Source of the DNA: Thermodesulfovibrio thiophilus DSM 17215
GTDB lineage: Bacteria > Nitrospirota > Thermodesulfovibrionia > Thermodesulfovibrionales > Thermodesulfovibrionaceae
DNA: 48,265 bases
Reading direction: 5' to 3'
NCBI RefSeq assembly: GCF_000423865.1
Contig: NZ_AUIU01000001.1
Location: 1 to 48,265, forward strand
Shown: one piece after another, positions 7,800 through 15,993 of the stretch
Position numbering within the stretch: position 1 is the first letter of the stretch
Layout: each line of letters begins with the position of its first letter
Translations under genes and position numbers: made by a program
Notes under the pieces: model-generated
Database searches by the model: none
Seen by the model: only the letters and a program-made list of their open reading frames with translations
Told to the model about the DNA's origin: nothing

Positions 7800-9104
7800 C
7801 TAATCTATCAGAGTTCTTTTGTCAATTATTCTTTTTGCCTTTCCTTCACTTCTTGGAAGACTTTTTGGCTCAATAAGAGTTACTTTAACTCTTAATCCGA
7901 TAGTTTCTTCGATGCGTTTTTCGAGCTTTTTTCTGAGATTTTCAATATGTCTTACTTCATCTGAAAAAGTATCCTTTGAGACCTCGACCATTACTTCTAT
8001 TTCATCAAGATATTGCGGTCTTGTAATAACAATTTGATAGTGTGGTTCAACACCTTGAACTTCTAATATAGCTTTTTCAATCTGATATGGGAAGATCATA
8101 ACTCCTCTTACTTTTATCATATCATCTGTTCGTCCACGAATTCTTTCAATTTTGACAAATGTTCTTCCACATGAGCATTTTTCTTTTATAATTGAAGTTA
8201 CATCCCTTGTTCTAAACCTTAACATGGGCATTCCTTCACGAGTAAGCGTTGTAAGAACAAGCTCTCCTCTTTTCCCATCCGGTACAGGGTCTCCTGTATC
8301 AGGATGGATAACTTCCATAAAAAAATGGTCTTCAAAGACATGTAAACCTTTTTTTTCAATACATTCATGTGCAACCCCTGGGCCAATTATTTCTGTAAGC
8401 CCATAAATATTAAAAGCATTTATATTAAATCTTTTTTCAATTTCGTTCCTCATTTGCTCTGTCCACATCTCAGCACCGAAAGAGCCGGCTTTAAGCTTAA
8501 GAGTTGTTGGCGGTATGCCTATTTCCTGAGCAACTTCAGCCAGATAAAGAGCATAGGAAGGTGTGCAGGTAAGAATGGTAGTTCCAAAGTCTCTCATTAT
8601 TTCAATCTGTTTTCTTGTGTTTCCAGCACTAGCAGGAACAACTGTTGCCCCAATTTTCTGTGCGCCATAATGTACTCCAAACCCACCTGTAAAAAGTCCA
8701 TAACCATAGCAATTCTGAATGATATCATCTTTTGTTGTACCGGCCATTGTAAGAGCCCTTGCTGTCACCTCTGACCATATCTCTATATCATGACGTGTAT
8801 ATCCAGCCACAACTGGTTTTCCAGTTGTTCCACTTGACATGTGAATCTCTATAATATCACGTAATGGTGAGGCAAAAATTCCAAAGGGATAAACTTCCCT
8901 CAAATCAGCTTTGCTTGTAAATGGTATATTTTTAATATCATCAAGGGTTCGGACATCTTCAGGAGTGAGGCCTATTTCATCGAAAATTTTTTTGTAATAT
9001 GAAACTCTTTCATAGGCTCTTTTAACTGTTTGTTTCAGCCTTTCAAGCTGAAGTGCCCTAAGTTGTTCTTCAGGCATGCATTCAACTTCTTTATTCCATA
9101 TCAT
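7800..9104 (-). CDS. paaK: Phenylacetate--CoA ligase family enzyme, copy 2 of the operon
   Basis: This AMP-forming acyl-CoA synthetase of 434 residues activates an aryl-acetate to its CoA thioester. It has the P-loop SSGTTGKP at residues 90-97, the adenylate motif [10 protein letters not shown] near 235 and a CxCGRT element near 310, all in the order seen in PaaK. Family length is ~430-440, so it is complete. The substrate could be phenylacetate, 4-hydroxyphenylacetate or indoleacetate; the sequence alone does not decide. With IOR, the CoA ester could be reductively carboxylated to the aryl-pyruvate, or formed from it during amino-acid breakdown. The start ATG 9104 follows a GAGG and sits 10 nt after the upstream ACT gene. 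Confidence 0.92.
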   Translation of the reverse strand: MIWNKEVECMPEEQLRALQLERLKQTVKRAYERVSYYKKIFDEIGLTPEDVRTLDDIKNIPFTSKADLREVYPFGIFASPLRDIIEIHMSSGTTGKPVVAGYTRHDIEIWSEVTARALTMAGTTKDDIIQNCYGYGLFTGGFGVHYGAQKIGATVVPASAGNTRKQIEIMRDFGTTILTCTPSYALYLAEVAQEIGIPPTTLKLKAGSFGAEMWTEQMRNEIEKRFNINAFNIYGLTEIIGPGVAHECIEKKGLHVFEDHFFMEVIHPDTGDPVPDGKRGELVLTTLTREGMPMLRFRTRDVTSIIKEKCSCGRTFVKIERIRGRTDDMIKVRGVMIFPYQIEKAILEVQGVEPHYQIVITRPQYLDEIEVMVEVSKDTFSDEVRHIENLRKKLEKRIEETIGLRVKVTLIEPKSLPRSEGKAKRIIDKRTLID

Positions 9105-9114
9105 TTGATTTACC

Positions 9115-9537
9115 TCATTGTATTGAAGTTAAAAAACGCAGATTTTCACCTTTAAGACTTTCTATAGCCTTCTCAGTATTTTCAACTTCAACAATAAGAT
9201 ATGCTTTTTTTCTTGTCTCTGCAATATAAACAGCTGCACTTTCAATATTTATACCTTTTGAAGAGAGAACCTTAACAACTTCATGAAGTCCACCTGGCTG
9301 GTCTTTCATCTCAATCCCTATTGCCTCGTTGAGGGATACAGTAAATCCTCGTTCTTTTAGAAGTTGATATGCCTCTTTGCATCTGTCAACCATAAATTTG
9401 ATTACTCCGAAACCATTAGTACTTGTAATTGAAAAGGCAAGTATATTTATATTTGCTTCAGCAAGAACATTTGTAATTTTTTCAAGTCTGCCAGGTTTGT
9501 TTTCAGCAAATACTGAAATAATATGAAGCTTATTCAT
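9115..9537 (-). CDS. Tandem ACT-domain protein, partner of the first PaaK
   Basis: The 140-residue protein has two ACT folds (about residues 1-68 and 70-140), with [20 protein letters not shown] in the first and [19 protein letters not shown] in the second. It is clearly a paralogue of the ACT protein at 7358-7789, and each sits directly downstream of its own paaK copy, suggesting duplication of a paaK-ACT unit. It probably senses an amino acid; no effector can be read from the sequence. An AGGAGG precedes its ATG. Confidence 0.85.
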   Translation of the reverse strand: MNKLHIISVFAENKPGRLEKITNVLAEANINILAFSITSTNGFGVIKFMVDRCKEAYQLLKERGFTVSLNEAIGIEMKDQPGGLHEVVKVLSSKGINIESAAVYIAETRKKAYLIVEVENTEKAIESLKGENLRFLTSIQ

Positions 9538-9546
9538 TAAAACCTC

Positions 9547-10842
9547 CTAAATAGTTCTTTTATCGATCACTCTCTTTGCTTTTCCTTCATTTGCAGGCAG
9601 AGTTCCAGGCTCAAGCAGTTCAACTTTAGGTTTAACCAAAGTAGCAGCACGTATTTTATCTATGATTTCATCTTTTAATCTGATAAGTTTTTCAATCTTT
9701 CCATCAAATAGCTCTCTGTCTATCTCAACTTTAATTATCATTTCATCATATGCCTCAAGCACAATCTGATAGTTCTGTGCAACTCCTTTTATTCCCATTA
9801 ATATATGTTCAATCTGCTGTGGGAAGATATTAACTCCTTTAACAATAAACATATCATCAGATCTACCAATAATTCTTGCAATTTTTCTATGAGTTCTCCC
9901 GCATTTACAGGGTTCTGAAATAATTCTTGTTAAATCCCTTGTCCTGTATCTGATAAGAGGCATTGCCTCTCTGTTTAGTGTGGTTAAAACAAGTTCTCCA
10001 ATTTCACCCTCAGGAACCGTCTCACCATTTACAGGATTAATGATTTCCATAAGAAAGTTATCTTCCCAGATATGCAATCCATCTTTATATAAACATTCAA
10101 AACCAACACCTGGACCATTCATTTCTGTAAGCCCGTAACAGGTATAAACATCTATTCCGAGTATATTTTCAATTTTTTTTCTTGTTGCTTCAGAAAATGG
10201 TTCTGCTCCAAGATAAGCTCTTTTTAATTTAAGCTCCTTTTTGGGATCAATGCCTTTATCATAAAGCACAGAGGCAATATAGAGTGCATAACTTGGAGTT
10301 ATATGCAACATTGTAGTGCCGAAGTCTTTCATTAAACTAATTTGTCTTTCTGTATTTCCAGGTCCAGCAGGAATAACAAGAATTCCAACTTTTTCAGCTC
10401 CGTAATGCATAACAAATGCACCTGTAAAAAGCCCGTAAGTCATACTGTTTTGTAAAATATCACCTTTTGTAGCACCTGTCATAACAAGACAACGAGCAAT
10501 AAGCTCTGCAGAGTTATTAATATCTCTTCTGGAAAAGAATATTGCTTTGGGTTTTCCAGTTGTTCCACTTGATGTATGGAGTCTCAGTACCTTTTCCAGC
10601 GAAACAGCCAATAATCCGTAGGGATAGTCCACAAATAGATCTTCTTTTATGGTAAATGGAAACTTTTTAATATCATCGAGTGATTTTATATTTGAAACAT
10701 TTATATTGCTATCCTGAAATTTCTTTTTATAATGAGGAACTTTTTGATATACTCTTTTTAAAACTTTTTTAAGTCTTTCAAGTTGCAGTTCTTCAAGTTG
10801 CTGTCTTGTCAAAGTTTCCGCTGTTTTGTTCCAGAATTGCAT
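9547..10842 (-). CDS. paaK: Phenylacetate--CoA ligase family enzyme, copy 1 of the operon
   Basis: This 431-residue AMP-forming ligase carries the P-loop SSGTTGKP at 91-98, YGLTEMNGPG near 235 and CKCGRTHRK near 305. It is full length and closely similar to the copy at 7800-9104 along its entire length but differs at many positions, so the duplication is not recent. The ATG lies 50 nt inside the 3' end of iorB, with a GGAGG about 13 nt and an AGAAGA closer upstream; this strong overlap implies translational coupling. It probably activates an aryl-acetate for IorAB, perhaps with a substrate preference different from its paralogue. Confidence 0.92.
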   Translation of the reverse strand: MQFWNKTAETLTRQQLEELQLERLKKVLKRVYQKVPHYKKKFQDSNINVSNIKSLDDIKKFPFTIKEDLFVDYPYGLLAVSLEKVLRLHTSSGTTGKPKAIFFSRRDINNSAELIARCLVMTGATKGDILQNSMTYGLFTGAFVMHYGAEKVGILVIPAGPGNTERQISLMKDFGTTMLHITPSYALYIASVLYDKGIDPKKELKLKRAYLGAEPFSEATRKKIENILGIDVYTCYGLTEMNGPGVGFECLYKDGLHIWEDNFLMEIINPVNGETVPEGEIGELVLTTLNREAMPLIRYRTRDLTRIISEPCKCGRTHRKIARIIGRSDDMFIVKGVNIFPQQIEHILMGIKGVAQNYQIVLEAYDEMIIKVEIDRELFDGKIEKLIRLKDEIIDKIRAATLVKPKVELLEPGTLPANEGKAKRVIDKRTI

Positions 10843-11416
10843 TTTCTTCTGCTAACCTCCTGCCTTTATTAAATGCCTTTAAATTCAGTTCAATTGTTTT
10901 AGGCGGAACTGACTTTGTAATTACCTCATGCCATGCTGTTTCTTTAAATGGTAAAAAAATAGACAGATATCCTAAAATAACAGAGTTTTCCACTTTTGGA
11001 TTACCGATATTTTTAGCAATTTTTTCTGCATCAATATATTTAACGTTAAATCCTTGTTTCTTTATTAAAAACTCAACGTTGTCAGGATATTCATTATCTT
11101 GAATCATGGCAGGAATAACTTTTTTTCTATTTAAGATAATAATGCCTTCAGGTTTGAGAAAATATAAATATCTTAAAGCTTCAAGTTCTTCAAAAGAAAC
11201 CATTATATCAGCCATGCCTGCAGGTATAGTTGGAGAGTAAACTATATCACCAAATCTTACGTGACCGATAACACTTCCACCTCTCTGAGCCATTCCATGA
11301 AGTTCACTCTCTTTAACATCAAAACCGCTTATGAATGCTACCTGAGCGATAATTCGGCTTGCAAGAACTATTCCCTGTCCACCTGTACCGGATAAAATAA
11401 TGTTAGTTGTCGACAC
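10793..11416 (-). CDS. iorB: Indolepyruvate:ferredoxin oxidoreductase beta subunit (IorB)
   Basis: IorB is the gamma-type subunit that pairs with IorA. The family pattern is clear: TNIILSGTGGQGIVLASRI at the start, then KESELHGMAQRGGSVIGHVRFG. I choose GTG 11416 (MSTTNIILSG), giving 207 residues, the usual length; an in-frame extension back to 11542 adds a basic, atypical tail. There is no Shine-Dalgarno at this GTG, but a good -10/-35 pair ends 7 nt before it. It leads the operon iorB-paaK-ACT-paaK-ACT, while its partner iorA lies at the far end in the opposite orientation. Confidence 0.9.
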   Translation of the reverse strand: MSTTNIILSGTGGQGIVLASRIIAQVAFISGFDVKESELHGMAQRGGSVIGHVRFGDIVYSPTIPAGMADIMVSFEELEALRYLYFLKPEGIIILNRKKVIPAMIQDNEYPDNVEFLIKKQGFNVKYIDAEKIAKNIGNPKVENSVILGYLSIFLPFKETAWHEVITKSVPPKTIELNLKAFNKGRRLAEENAILEQNSGNFDKTAT

Positions 11417-11423
11417 AGAAAAA

Positions 11424-11453
11424 ATTCTAACACAGTATAAAAATAGTTTGCAA
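11424..11453 (-). promoter_or_regulatory. Promoter of the iorB operon, predicted to give a leaderless mRNA
   Basis: On the minus strand TTGCAA (11453-11448) and TAGAAT (11429-11424) are 18 bp apart. The iorB GTG at 11416 begins 7 nt after the -10 box, so transcription would start at or next to the start codon. This fits the absence of a ribosome binding site. Confidence 0.5.
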
Positions 11454-11672
11454 CCGGATAAATGTTTAAACTTATTTTTTAACCTAAGTATGAAACTCTT
11501 AGATTTATAAAATCGATACCTGTATTGCCAGAATACTGTCAATACGTTGTTTTTATTTTCCTAATGTCTAAAGTTTATGAAGGGACAGTTGTAAGTTCAA
11601 CTTATTTTTTACACAGTGCGTTAGGTAAAATAAAAACTAATATAATATCTTTCTGGTAAAATAAAAAACAGG

Positions 11673-12407
11673 ATGTTTATTAATCAGAATGGAGTGTTAT
11701 TTAATTTTCAATATTTTGATTTATTTCAGAAAAAAGGACTTCTTTCTTTTGATGCTCTCTGGAATCAACAAGACCATTATTTTTTTACCAAAAAACGTTA
11801 TCGGATTGTTTCAGCTTATCAAATAAATGGATCTAAAATTTTTATAAAAAAATATCTTGCTCATATAGAAGAAGCTAAAAAAGAGTGGGAAAATATTTTT
11901 TTACTCTGGAGCAAAGGTTTTCCCACTTCTGTTCCTGTATTTTTTACAATGTCACAAGATAAAAGAGCCATGATAGGAACTGAAGAAGTAAACGGAGAAG
12001 GTTTTTTAGAGATAGTTCAAAATGATTCTTCAAAAACCGCATTTTTAATTTCTAAAATTGCTAAGTTTTTAGCTGAATTTCATATAACAGGGCTTTTTCA
12101 TCAAGACTGTTATTTAAATCATTTTTATTACAATAAAAATCTTGATCAACTTATCGTTATAGATATATCTCGAGTGAAGTATAATCCTTTTTTTTCTAAA
12201 TATTTTTTTATTAAAGACCTTGCGCAGCTTAAATTTTCTTTTTATACCTATTTTCAAAATGAAGCTTTAAATTTTTGGAACATTTTCTGGGAAAATTATA
12301 ATAATGAGTTTAAAAATTCATTATTTCTGGCAAAATTAATAGACCTAAAAGTAAGGCTTATTAAAAGGCATACAGACAGAGTTTTAAAAAGAGGCGGAGA
12401 GATTTAA
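11673..12407 (+). CDS. WaaP/RfaP-like lipopolysaccharide core kinase
   Basis: The 244-residue protein matches the protein-kinase-like fold of LPS heptose kinases. A lysine is present at 59/60 (IFIKKYL), the catalytic loop is HQDCYLNHF with D145, and VIDISRV with D164 is the metal-binding acidic motif; IKDLAQLKFSF follows. The arrangement DCYxxHF...IDxxR is specific to the WaaP branch. WaaP phosphorylates heptose in the inner core on the cytoplasmic face. The AGGA just before ATG 11673 supports the start, and a TATAAT lies 26 nt upstream. It is followed by a glycosyltransferase and another kinase-like gene, so this is a core-oligosaccharide cluster. The acceptor sugar is not known. Confidence 0.82.
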   Translation: MFINQNGVLFNFQYFDLFQKKGLLSFDALWNQQDHYFFTKKRYRIVSAYQINGSKIFIKKYLAHIEEAKKEWENIFLLWSKGFPTSVPVFFTMSQDKRAMIGTEEVNGEGFLEIVQNDSSKTAFLISKIAKFLAEFHITGLFHQDCYLNHFYYNKNLDQLIVIDISRVKYNPFFSKYFFIKDLAQLKFSFYTYFQNEALNFWNIFWENYNNEFKNSLFLAKLIDLKVRLIKRHTDRVLKRGGEI

Positions 12408-12409
12408 AA

Positions 12410-13480
12410 TTGAAAAAAATCATTCTTATTCGTCCTAAAATAGGATTTGGTCTTGGTGGAGCTGAAACTATGGGAGCGATTCTGACTACAAAGTTCTTGG
12501 ATTATGGTTATGAAGTGGGTATAATAGCCACTAAAATAAATTTTCCTCAAGATATCTTAGATAAAATTTCATTTTATCCTATAAAAATAAAGGGCAGGGG
12601 AAGTATTTTCAAATACTGGTTATTTTTAAAACAGGCTATGCGAATCTTAAAAATCATTGATTATGATTACCTTGTAAGCCCTTTTAGATTTCCAGGTTCT
12701 GATCTTTTAATACTTTGTGATCCGTTGCAGAGATTCTGGATAGAACAGAAATCAGAAAATTTTGTTGTTAAAAAAGTAAATTTTTTACGTCCTCGATATA
12801 GATTTTTGTTGAATGTTGAAAAAGAGTCAATTGAAAGTGCAAAAAAGATTATCGCTTTATTTAGGATGGGTAAAGAGCTTATATCTCAATACTATCCTCA
12901 GACTTACTCTAAAACTTTTATATGTAATTTAGGACTGGATTTCAATCGTTTTAATCCTGAATTGAAACAAAATAAGGCAAATTTAAAAACTGAATTCGGT
13001 TTTTCTCATGAAGATTATTTAATACTTTTTACAGGATATAATCCAAGACGAAAAGGATTACCTTTACTGCTTGGATTAATGAATGAACTTCCAGAAAATG
13101 TAAAACTTCTTATAGCAGGAGTAAACGGAAAATCTACAAACAGAATTATTTATTTAGGAAAAATTGGAAAGATAGAAAAATATTATGCGGTTTCTGATCT
13201 GGTAGTTCTGCCAACTTATTATGATCCAGGAGCTATGGTTACTTTAGAAGCTCTTGCATCAGGAAGCCCTGTTATTACATCTATTTTTGATGGCAGTAAA
13301 GAATTTATAAAAGAAGGGATAAACGGATTTGTAACAAATCTTGAAAAAGGAGATCTTAGAAATAAAATCTTACAGGCTATGAATATTTCTTTTGATCCAT
13401 ACATTTGTTCGCAAACAATACAACAATTAACCTGGGACAATTATGTTAGATGCGTTATCAACATTCTTTCTGGAATATAA
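12410..13480 (+). CDS. Glycosyltransferase family 4 (WaaG-like), LPS core
   Basis: The 356-residue protein has the GT-B layout: an N-terminal domain with IGFGLGGAET near residue 10, where the glycine-rich loop binds the acceptor, and a C-terminal nucleotide-sugar domain with GYNPRRKGLPLLL (~220) and the GT4 EX7E-type region TYYDPGAMVTLEALASGSPV (~265-285). The start TTG 12410 lies 2 nt after the upstream kinase, behind a GGAG. Position between two LPS-kinase-like genes makes an inner-core sugar transferase likely; donor and acceptor are not readable. Confidence 0.85.
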   Translation: MKKIILIRPKIGFGLGGAETMGAILTTKFLDYGYEVGIIATKINFPQDILDKISFYPIKIKGRGSIFKYWLFLKQAMRILKIIDYDYLVSPFRFPGSDLLILCDPLQRFWIEQKSENFVVKKVNFLRPRYRFLLNVEKESIESAKKIIALFRMGKELISQYYPQTYSKTFICNLGLDFNRFNPELKQNKANLKTEFGFSHEDYLILFTGYNPRRKGLPLLLGLMNELPENVKLLIAGVNGKSTNRIIYLGKIGKIEKYYAVSDLVVLPTYYDPGAMVTLEALASGSPVITSIFDGSKEFIKEGINGFVTNLEKGDLRNKILQAMNISFDPYICSQTIQQLTWDNYVRCVINILSGI

Positions 13481-14201
13481 ACTAAAAATATTAAATAAAA
13501 TAGATATTTCTGGCAAAATTTTTTCCCCAGAAATTATTAAAAGTGGCAAAAGCAATTTAAATCTTGTATTGATTGATTGTTATAATCAAGAACCTTTGAT
13601 TTTTATAAAACTCTACCTTACTAAGCCGTTTACCTGTAATCGTTCAAAAAGGACTCTGAAAATCATTAATTTTTTAGAAGAATTAAAAGTGCCTTTCATA
13701 AAACCGCTTGGAGTTTTTTATATGTTTCCTTTTAAAGCATATCTTAAAAATAAACGTTTTTATGGTGGCACAATATATCCTTTTATAACAAACGGATTTA
13801 TTACAGAAAGAAAAATTGTAGAATTTAAAGAAAATGGCAACTATAAAAAATTTTTAAATGAACTTGTAAAGTTTTTGTTTATGCTTCATGAAAAAGGAAT
13901 ATATCTCAGAGACACTAAATATAATAATTTCTGGTATGATGAAGAACGAACTTTAATAAGAATTTTTGATTTAGATGGTATAAAGTTTTATTTTAAACCT
14001 CTTAATAAAAAATTGAGATTAAAGGATTTGTCAACATTAGCCATGTCTTTGGAATGGACGCTGGAAACTTCCGAAGAAAGAAACATTATTTTCAGGCTTT
14101 ATCAGCAATATTATGCTTATATTAAAAATGAAGATTTTTTAAATTTCGAAAAATATATAAAAAAGAGGCTTTTTAAAAGACAAAAATCTTATTTAAGATG
14201 A
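13443..14201 (+). CDS. Second LPS-kinase-like protein (WaaP/KdkA/InaA superfamily)
   Basis: This 252-residue protein has a kinase-like core: lysine at ~56 (FIKLYLTK), catalytic loop LRDTKYNNFWY with D157 and N161, and IFDLDGIKF with D176 and D178. This resembles lipopolysaccharide kinases of the WaaP/KdkA type, but it is not closely similar to the gene at 11673. Its ATG lies 38 nt inside the glycosyltransferase, so the three genes form one transcript. The role is probably phosphorylation of a core sugar or Kdo; this is inference from fold motifs and neighbours. Its 3' end overlaps the opposing GT39 gene by 9 nt. Confidence 0.68.
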   Translation: MLDALSTFFLEYKLKILNKIDISGKIFSPEIIKSGKSNLNLVLIDCYNQEPLIFIKLYLTKPFTCNRSKRTLKIINFLEELKVPFIKPLGVFYMFPFKAYLKNKRFYGGTIYPFITNGFITERKIVEFKENGNYKKFLNELVKFLFMLHEKGIYLRDTKYNNFWYDEERTLIRIFDLDGIKFYFKPLNKKLRLKDLSTLAMSLEWTLETSEERNIIFRLYQQYYAYIKNEDFLNFEKYIKKRLFKRQKSYLR

Positions 14202-15896
14202 ATTACCCTGTTTTTTTATCAATAAATAATCTTTTTTTCTTATTTTTAACTGATAAACCTTATAGTTTTCAGTGTTTATATAAAATAATTGATAGACTTT
14301 CGGAACTAACATCCAATCTTTAAAATAAGATTCATCACAATATTTTGAATATATTATATTTTCAATAATATGAAAACGATATTTTAAATAATAAACAATA
14401 TGATGAGGCATTTCTTTACAGATATATAAAGAGTTATCTTTTTTTTGACCGGAAGTTATAATATTTCCAATTTCTAAGCTTGCATTTCTAAAATGGTTTA
14501 AGTGTGCTTGATGATAGGGATAATAAAAAGAAGTATAAATTTGCTTAACAAAAAATACTGCCAGTATTAAGAATGCAAAAATTAAAGTAAAAGAACTTTT
14601 TCGTCTTGATGATATAAAAAAAATTAAACTAAAAATAAAAAGACAAAAGAGATTAAATATCAAAAAAACAGGAATATGTTGTGATGGTTTCGCAACCATT
14701 AAATAGATTGTCAAAATGCAACAGCTTAAAACTAAAAAGCCTATAATTCCATAATAAAAAGTTTTAAAAAATCTTGATTTCCAGAAGCTATGACTATGGA
14801 TGAAACAGTAGAAAACAGGTAAACATGTTAAAAAGACAAATCCTCCTGCTGAAGGAAGAATATATCTAAGTCTTGAACCAACAAAAATAAAATAGAAAAA
14901 ATAAGAAAAGGCAAACAGACAGAAAGAAAACAAGGCTATTTTTTTTAAAGAAGGATATTGATTTAAAAAATTTTTAAATTCCTTATGTTTGTAAAAAATA
15001 AGAAAAAAAATCCAGGGAGAATAACCTATTACCACCCCTATGGTAAAGCTACTTAAATGATCTATTAAGGGGACCTCGGCTGTTGTAGCAGCAGTTTGGT
15101 ATTCAGATATCCATGCTTTTAAAAAAGGAATGAATCCAATTTGAAAATTAACAGGTATAGCCCAGAGTAGAAAGACCAATAAATACGTAACAATTCCCAA
15201 TAAATGAGGTAAACTCAAAAGTTCTTTCCATCTTTTTTGAAATAAAAAGTAAGGAACAATAGCCAGATAAAAAAAGGATAAAGCCTGAAAGGTTTTAGAA
15301 AGAATCCCCAATCCTAGAAAGAATCCACTTATAATAAACCCGAGATTTTTTTTGTTTTTAATTTCATAAAAATAAAACCAGGAAAATAAAGATACTGTAA
15401 TAATAAAAGTGTAGGTCTGGTCTATTTCAGCTCGAATAGCTTTGTCTATAACCTCTGGTACAGTTAAAAATATTAGTCCAGGAATTAATAGACTCCAGAA
15501 AGAATATTTAATGTTGGAATTTTTTAAAATATTTTTCCATATGAAGGTTAAAAAAACAGCTCCACTTAATGCCATTACAGTAGAAACACTTCTTGCTACG
15601 AATTCAGAACAATTGTTAGTAATAGAAAAAACTAAAGCCAGAAGCCAGTAAAATAGGGGAGGTTTATTGAAATAAGGTTCTCCCAAAATATTGGGGATTA
15701 AAAAATTTCTGGTTTCAAGCATTTGCAGGGCAACAAGAGCTCTTCTTCCTTCCTCTCCCTGGAATTCTTTTAGTTCTATATAAGGAAGATATAATCCCAG
15801 AGCGAATATTATTAAAAAAATTATTCCAAGAATTTCTTTAAATCTGTACTTAATTTTAAAATTTTTTAAAATAGGGTTCAATTGTAATTCTCGCAT
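14193..15896 (-). CDS. GT39/ArnT-like membrane glycosyltransferase
   Basis: The 567-residue polytopic protein has about a dozen hydrophobic segments. The first periplasmic loop after helix 1 holds FQGEEGRRALVALQMLETRN, the acidic catalytic motif typical of protein mannosyltransferase/ArnT families, followed by PYFNKPPLFYWL, which is strongly characteristic. Such enzymes move a sugar from a polyprenyl-phosphate carrier onto lipid A, core or protein at the periplasmic face. Its position opposite the LPS core cluster favours a lipid A or core acceptor. ATG 15896 has no Shine-Dalgarno, and a TATAAT overlaps it; the true start might be a few codons downstream. Confidence 0.85.
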   Translation of the reverse strand: MRELQLNPILKNFKIKYRFKEILGIIFLIIFALGLYLPYIELKEFQGEEGRRALVALQMLETRNFLIPNILGEPYFNKPPLFYWLLALVFSITNNCSEFVARSVSTVMALSGAVFLTFIWKNILKNSNIKYSFWSLLIPGLIFLTVPEVIDKAIRAEIDQTYTFIITVSLFSWFYFYEIKNKKNLGFIISGFFLGLGILSKTFQALSFFYLAIVPYFLFQKRWKELLSLPHLLGIVTYLLVFLLWAIPVNFQIGFIPFLKAWISEYQTAATTAEVPLIDHLSSFTIGVVIGYSPWIFFLIFYKHKEFKNFLNQYPSLKKIALFSFCLFAFSYFFYFIFVGSRLRYILPSAGGFVFLTCLPVFYCFIHSHSFWKSRFFKTFYYGIIGFLVLSCCILTIYLMVAKPSQHIPVFLIFNLFCLFIFSLIFFISSRRKSSFTLIFAFLILAVFFVKQIYTSFYYPYHQAHLNHFRNASLEIGNIITSGQKKDNSLYICKEMPHHIVYYLKYRFHIIENIIYSKYCDESYFKDWMLVPKVYQLFYINTENYKVYQLKIRKKDYLLIKKQGNSS

Positions 15897-15993
15897 TATA
15901 AATTAGATTTGCAAACATTTTTCAGGGAATTTTTTTAAAATCCAAAAGATCATACAGTTTGATATTTTAACCTGTTGATTTTGTTTAGTCAAA

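Noticed and set aside
8367-8774. 135-codon open frame on the plus strand opposite paaK
   Set aside because: Cys/Ser/Lys-rich low-quality translation antisense to a conserved ligase; no start signal.
11417-11542. Upstream extension of iorB (42 extra codons)
   Set aside because: The translation is basic and unlike IorB; the promoter lies inside it, and MSTTNIILSG from GTG 11416 matches the family start.
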